Source: VGEM01 sp033764265 (GTDB lineage: Bacteria; Pseudomonadota; Alphaproteobacteria; Rhodospirillales; Rhodospirillaceae). From it: DNA of 9,288 nt. The stretch lies in contig JANRJB010000138.1 in the NCBI GenBank assembly GCA_033764265.1, forward strand, positions 1 to 9,288, given 5' to 3'. The position numbers and the translations under genes were made by a program. Shown one piece after another: positions 6,356 through 9,288 of the stretch (the first letter of the stretch is position 1; each line of letters opens with the position of its first letter). The notes beneath the pieces are model-generated. The model made no database searches and was not told where the DNA came from. It worked only from the letters and a program-made list of their open reading frames with translations.

Positions 6356-7633
6356 ATGATTTATAGAATGATTTCGATCCGCGCCCGACTCGGCATGGCC
6401 GTCCTGGCGTCGCTTTTGGCGCTGACCGCGCCGGCGACCGCCCAGCAGGGCGCCATGGGCATCGCCGCGGTGGTCAACGAGGACATCATCACCGTCTACG
6501 ACGTGCAGACCCGGCTCGGCATGTTCATCGCCACCTCGGGGCTGGAGAACACGCCCGACATCCAGCGCCGCCTGCTGCCGCAGGTGATTCAGAGCCTGAT
6601 CGAGGAACGACTCAAGCTTCAGGAAGCGCGCCGGCTGAAAATCGAGACCAGCGAGCCCGAAGTGCGCAACGCCGTCGACCTGATCGAGCAGCAGAACGGC
6701 ATGCAGCCCGGATCGTTCCGCGCCATGTTCCAGGAACGCGGCATCGATATGGGCACGCTGTACGCGCAGATCGAGGCCGACGTGGCGTGGGTCAAGGTGG
6801 TGCGTCAGGAACTGGCGCGCGACGTGACCGTGCCGCCGGAGGAAGTGCGTAACGTGCTCGAGCGCCTCAAAGCGAGCCAGGGCAAGCCCGAGCACCTGCT
6901 GTCGGAGATTTTCCTGCCTCTCAACGCCGGCGGGTCCGAGGCCGACGTGCAGCAGCTGGCGTTCCGGCTGGTCGAGCAGGCCCGCGCCGGCACGCCGTTC
7001 CCGGCGCTGGCGCAGCAGTTCTCGCAAAGTCCGACCGCGGCCGTCGGCGGCGACCTGGGCTGGGTGCTGCAGGGCGATCTGGAGGACGAGCTCGACCGCG
7101 CGGTCGCCGCCATGGAGCCCAACGAAATCTCCGACCCGGTCCGCTCGGTGTCGGGCTATCACATTCTCGCGTTGCGCGGCCGGCGCGCGGCTGGCGCGCC
7201 CGATCCGCTGATGGCGGTGGTGACACTGAGCCAGATTTACCTGCCGACCCTGGGCGGGCGCGCCTTGACGCCGGACCAGCTGGCCCAGGCCACCACCGCG
7301 GTCGCCACCCAGGCCGGCAGCTGCGAGCAGATGAACGCGCTGGCCGAGCGCGTCGGCGGGCCGGGCTCGGGCCCGATCGAACCGGTGCGCGTCGGCGGCC
7401 TGCCCGAGGCGGTCGGCACGGTGGTGGCGCAACTGCCGGTGGGCCGCGTCAGCCCGCCGATCGAGATCACCGGCGCGCGGCTGTTCGTGATGGTCTGCAG
7501 CCGCGAGGAAGACACCGGCATCCCCAGCGAGGACCAGGTGCTGGCCAAGCTGGAGAACGACCGGTTGGAGAACGTCGCCCGGCAGCGGCTGCGCGACTTG
7601 CGCCGCCAAGCGATCATCGACGTCCGGATCTGA
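6356..7633 (+). CDS. surA: SurA-type periplasmic chaperone / peptidyl-prolyl isomerase
   Basis: The 425-residue protein escorts unfolded outer-membrane proteins, including LptD, through the periplasm to BAM. A Sec signal ends near A29-Q-Q31. The SurA N-terminal chaperone domain covers about 32-178 (AAVVNEDIITVYDVQTRL, QVIQSLIEERLKLQEARR). The first parvulin domain lies at about 182-278 and keeps the family phrases AVGGDLGWV and SGYHILALRGR. A second parvulin-like domain, about 286-390, is degenerate and carries C323 and C381. A charged C-terminal helix follows. No Shine-Dalgarno precedes ATG 6356. The in-frame ATG at 6368 (MISIRARLGMAVLASL) also gives a proper signal peptide and may be the true start. 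The stop overlaps the pdxA ATG by one base (TGATG), implying coupling. Confidence 0.92.
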   Translation: MIYRMISIRARLGMAVLASLLALTAPATAQQGAMGIAAVVNEDIITVYDVQTRLGMFIATSGLENTPDIQRRLLPQVIQSLIEERLKLQEARRLKIETSEPEVRNAVDLIEQQNGMQPGSFRAMFQERGIDMGTLYAQIEADVAWVKVVRQELARDVTVPPEEVRNVLERLKASQGKPEHLLSEIFLPLNAGGSEADVQQLAFRLVEQARAGTPFPALAQQFSQSPTAAVGGDLGWVLQGDLEDELDRAVAAMEPNEISDPVRSVSGYHILALRGRRAAGAPDPLMAVVTLSQIYLPTLGGRALTPDQLAQATTAVATQAGSCEQMNALAERVGGPGSGPIEPVRVGGLPEAVGTVVAQLPVGRVSPPIEITGARLFVMVCSREEDTGIPSEDQVLAKLENDRLENVARQRLRDLRRQAIIDVRI

Positions 7634-8685
7634 TGCCCGGCCCACCGCCCGGCGCGATCGGTCCGATTGCCGTCACCATGGGCGAGCCCGCCGGCGTCGG
7701 CGGCGAGATCGCGCTCAAGGCCTGGCTGACGCGCACGTCGCAAACGCCGGTCTTCTTCGCCATCGACGACCCGGCGCGCCTGACCGCGCTGGCCGCGCGG
7801 CTGGGTCTGGCGGTACCCGTGGCGATCATCGCCCGGGCCGACGCGGCGCCGGCGCGCTTCGCCCACGCGCTACCGGTGTTGCCGGTGCCGGGCTGCCCGT
7901 TGCCGGTGGTCGAGCCCGGCCGGCCGCGCATCGACACCGCCGCCGCCGTGGTGCGCGCCATCGATGCAGCCGTGGCGCTGGTGCGCGGCGGCGAGGCCGC
8001 GGCGATGGTCACCAGCCCGATCAACAAGAAAATCCTGCAGGACGACGGCTTCGGTTTTCCCGGCCACACCGAGTACCTGGGGCACATCTCCGACGCCGCA
8101 CCGGTGATGATGCTGGCGGTCGAGCGCGCCGATCCGCCGCTGCGCGTGGTGCCGGTCACCGTCCATCTGCCGCTGCGTCAGGTGGCGGCGGCGTTGTCGA
8201 CCGACGCGATCATCGCCGCCGGCCGCGTCACCGCCGCGGCGCTGCGGACGGATTTCGCCATCGCCGCGCCCCGGCTGGCGGTCGCGGCCCTGAACCCGCA
8301 CGCGGGCGAGGACGGCAAGATCGGCGACGAAGAACCGCGGCTGATCGAACCGGCGGTGGCGGCCTTGCGCGCCGAAGGCATCGACGCCGTCGGCCCCGCG
8401 CCGGCCGACACCCTGTTCCACGCCGACGCGCGGCGCGGCATCGACGCGGTGATCTGCATGTATCACGACCAGGCGCTGGTGCCCTTGAAGACGCTCGACT
8501 TCTGGGGCGGCGTCAACGTCACGCTGGGTCTGCCGTTCGTACGCACCTCGCCCGATCACGGCACCGCGTTTGACATCGCCGGACGGGGGATCGCCCGGCC
8601 CGACAGCCTGATCGCGGCCATTGACCTGGCGGCCAGGATCGCGGCCGCACGCATCGCTGCCGCGCGGACCGCGCGATCCGCATGA
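7633..8685 (+). CDS. pdxA: 4-hydroxythreonine-4-phosphate dehydrogenase PdxA
   Basis: PdxA is a cytosolic NAD-dependent, metal-requiring dimeric dehydrogenase of the DXP-dependent pyridoxal 5'-phosphate pathway. It oxidises 4-phosphohydroxy-L-threonine; decarboxylation then yields 3-amino-2-oxopropyl phosphate for PdxJ. The 350-residue length is normal. The N-terminal motif is MGEPAGVGGEI. VTSPINKKIL and GHTEYL are substrate-site phrases. The three metal-binding histidines are H178 (VHLPLRQV), H223 (NPHAGED) and H278 (MYHDQALVPLK). Their 45- and 55-residue spacings equal those of E. coli H166, H211 and H266. The C-terminal phrase RTSPDHGTAFDIAG is also conserved. The start shares one base with the surA stop and has no clear Shine-Dalgarno, so translation is probably coupled. 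The stop overlaps rsmA as ATGA. Everything visible suggests an intact enzyme. Confidence 0.96.
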   Translation: MPGPPPGAIGPIAVTMGEPAGVGGEIALKAWLTRTSQTPVFFAIDDPARLTALAARLGLAVPVAIIARADAAPARFAHALPVLPVPGCPLPVVEPGRPRIDTAAAVVRAIDAAVALVRGGEAAAMVTSPINKKILQDDGFGFPGHTEYLGHISDAAPVMMLAVERADPPLRVVPVTVHLPLRQVAAALSTDAIIAAGRVTAAALRTDFAIAAPRLAVAALNPHAGEDGKIGDEEPRLIEPAVAALRAEGIDAVGPAPADTLFHADARRGIDAVICMYHDQALVPLKTLDFWGGVNVTLGLPFVRTSPDHGTAFDIAGRGIARPDSLIAAIDLAARIAAARIAAARTARSA

Positions 8686-9288
8686 TGGCGCTGCCCCCGG
8701 TGCGCGAGCTTCTGGCCGCGCACGGTATCCGCGCCGACAAGCGCCTGGGGCAGCACTTCCTGTTCGACCTGAACCTGACCGCGCGCATCGTGCGCGCCGC
8801 CGGCGACGTGACCAAGGGTACCACCATCGAGATCGGCCCCGGCCCCGGCGGGCTGACGCGCGCGCTGCTCGATGCCGGCGCGACGGTGGTCGCGGTGGAA
8901 CGCGACCAGCGCCTGCGCCCGGTACTGGACGCCATCGGCGCGGCTTATCCCGGCCGCCTGACCGTTGTGTGGGGCGACGCGCTGGCGATGGACGTGGCTG
9001 CCCTGGGCGCGTCGCCGCGGCGCATCGTCGCCAACCTGCCCTACAACGTCGGCACCGAACTGTTGCTGGGCTGGTTGGCGCGCGTCGACGCCTTCGCGTC
9101 CCTGACGCTGATGTTCCAGAACGAAGTGGCCGACCGGCTGGTCGCGGCACCCGGCTCGAAAACTTACGGCCGTCTCAGCGTTCTCGCGCAGTGGCTGTGC
9201 GAGGTGCGCAAACTGTTCACGGTGACGGCCGCGGCCTTCGTGCCGCCGCCGCAGGTGGACTCCGCCGTGGTGCAGCTGGTGCCGCGCG
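8682..9288 (+). CDS. rsmA: 16S rRNA dimethyladenosine transferase RsmA (KsgA), partial at right edge
   Basis: RsmA dimethylates the two adjacent adenines in helix 45 of 16S rRNA (A1518 and A1519 in E. coli) using S-adenosylmethionine, late in small-subunit assembly. The 202 visible codons hold the N-terminal KRLGQHFL phrase (20-27), the SAM-binding loop EIGPGPGGLT (50-59), an acidic residue after beta-2 (VERD, 72-75), the catalytic NLPYN motif (118-122), MFQNEVADRL (144-153) and VPPPQVDSAVV (187-197). The rest of the C-terminal helical domain lies outside the window. The ATG at 8682 overlaps the pdxA stop as ATGA; the adjacent ATG at 8685 is an equal alternative. The surA-pdxA-rsmA order is the one known from many proteobacteria. 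Confidence 0.96.
   Translation, partial: MMALPPVRELLAAHGIRADKRLGQHFLFDLNLTARIVRAAGDVTKGTTIEIGPGPGGLTRALLDAGATVVAVERDQRLRPVLDAIGAAYPGRLTVVWGDALAMDVAALGASPRRIVANLPYNVGTELLLGWLARVDAFASLTLMFQNEVADRLVAAPGSKTYGRLSVLAQWLCEVRKLFTVTAAAFVPPPQVDSAVVQLVPR

Noticed and set aside
6290..7645. 451-codon open frame antisense to surA
   Set aside because: Same shadow composition (His/Asp/Gln/Arg-rich), and it covers the whole of a well-supported surA.
7870..9150. 426-codon open frame antisense to pdxA and rsmA
   Set aside because: It spans two unrelated confident genes on the opposite strand and its composition is that of a shadow frame.

Overview
The window is GC-rich, densely coded chromosomal DNA. It looks like an alphaproteobacterium, probably Rhodospirillales-like. 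The evidence is the LptF and LptD style, the PdxA nucleotide motif GEPAGVGGE, and the order lptF / lptD / surA / pdxA / rsmA, which is the usual outer-membrane biogenesis cluster of that class. No tRNA, rRNA, CRISPR array, transposase or phage gene was found. There is no gene-free stretch over 300 bases; the longest gaps are 168 bp and 101 bp, and both lie between divergent genes.

Layout: (1) Positions 1-1181, minus strand: a TlpA/thioredoxin-like exported protein with a long duplicated beta-rich N-terminal part, cut by the left edge. (2) 1182-1349: divergent intergenic region with a consensus TATAAT box for lptF and an 8-bp perfect inverted repeat. (3) 1350-5123, plus strand: lptF, lptD (overlapping lptF) and a small Sel1-repeat secreted protein placed behind a perfect AGGAGG. 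(4) 5143-6254, minus strand: a convergent two-gene unit made of a small unknown secreted protein with two cysteines and, overlapping it by ATGA, a GxxGxxG NAD(P)-binding protein that carries an apparent Sec signal peptide. (5) 6255-6355: divergent intergenic region. (6) 6356-9288, plus strand: surA, pdxA and rsmA, each overlapping the next by 1-4 nt; rsmA runs off the right edge.

How the genes fit together: LptF supplies transmembrane subunits of the LPS-extracting ABC transporter. LptD is the outer-membrane LPS translocon, and SurA is the periplasmic chaperone that helps fold LptD and other barrels. The disulfide-type TlpA-like protein, the Sel1 protein and the two-gene insert all carry export signals, so most of the window points to the cell envelope. 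PdxA (vitamin B6 synthesis) and RsmA (16S rRNA dimethylation) are the conserved unrelated passengers of this cluster.

The points most worth a second look are: the absence of lptG from its normal place between lptF and lptD; the reversed two-gene insert splitting lptD from surA; the exported-looking Rossmann protein in that insert; and its uncharacterised two-cysteine partner.
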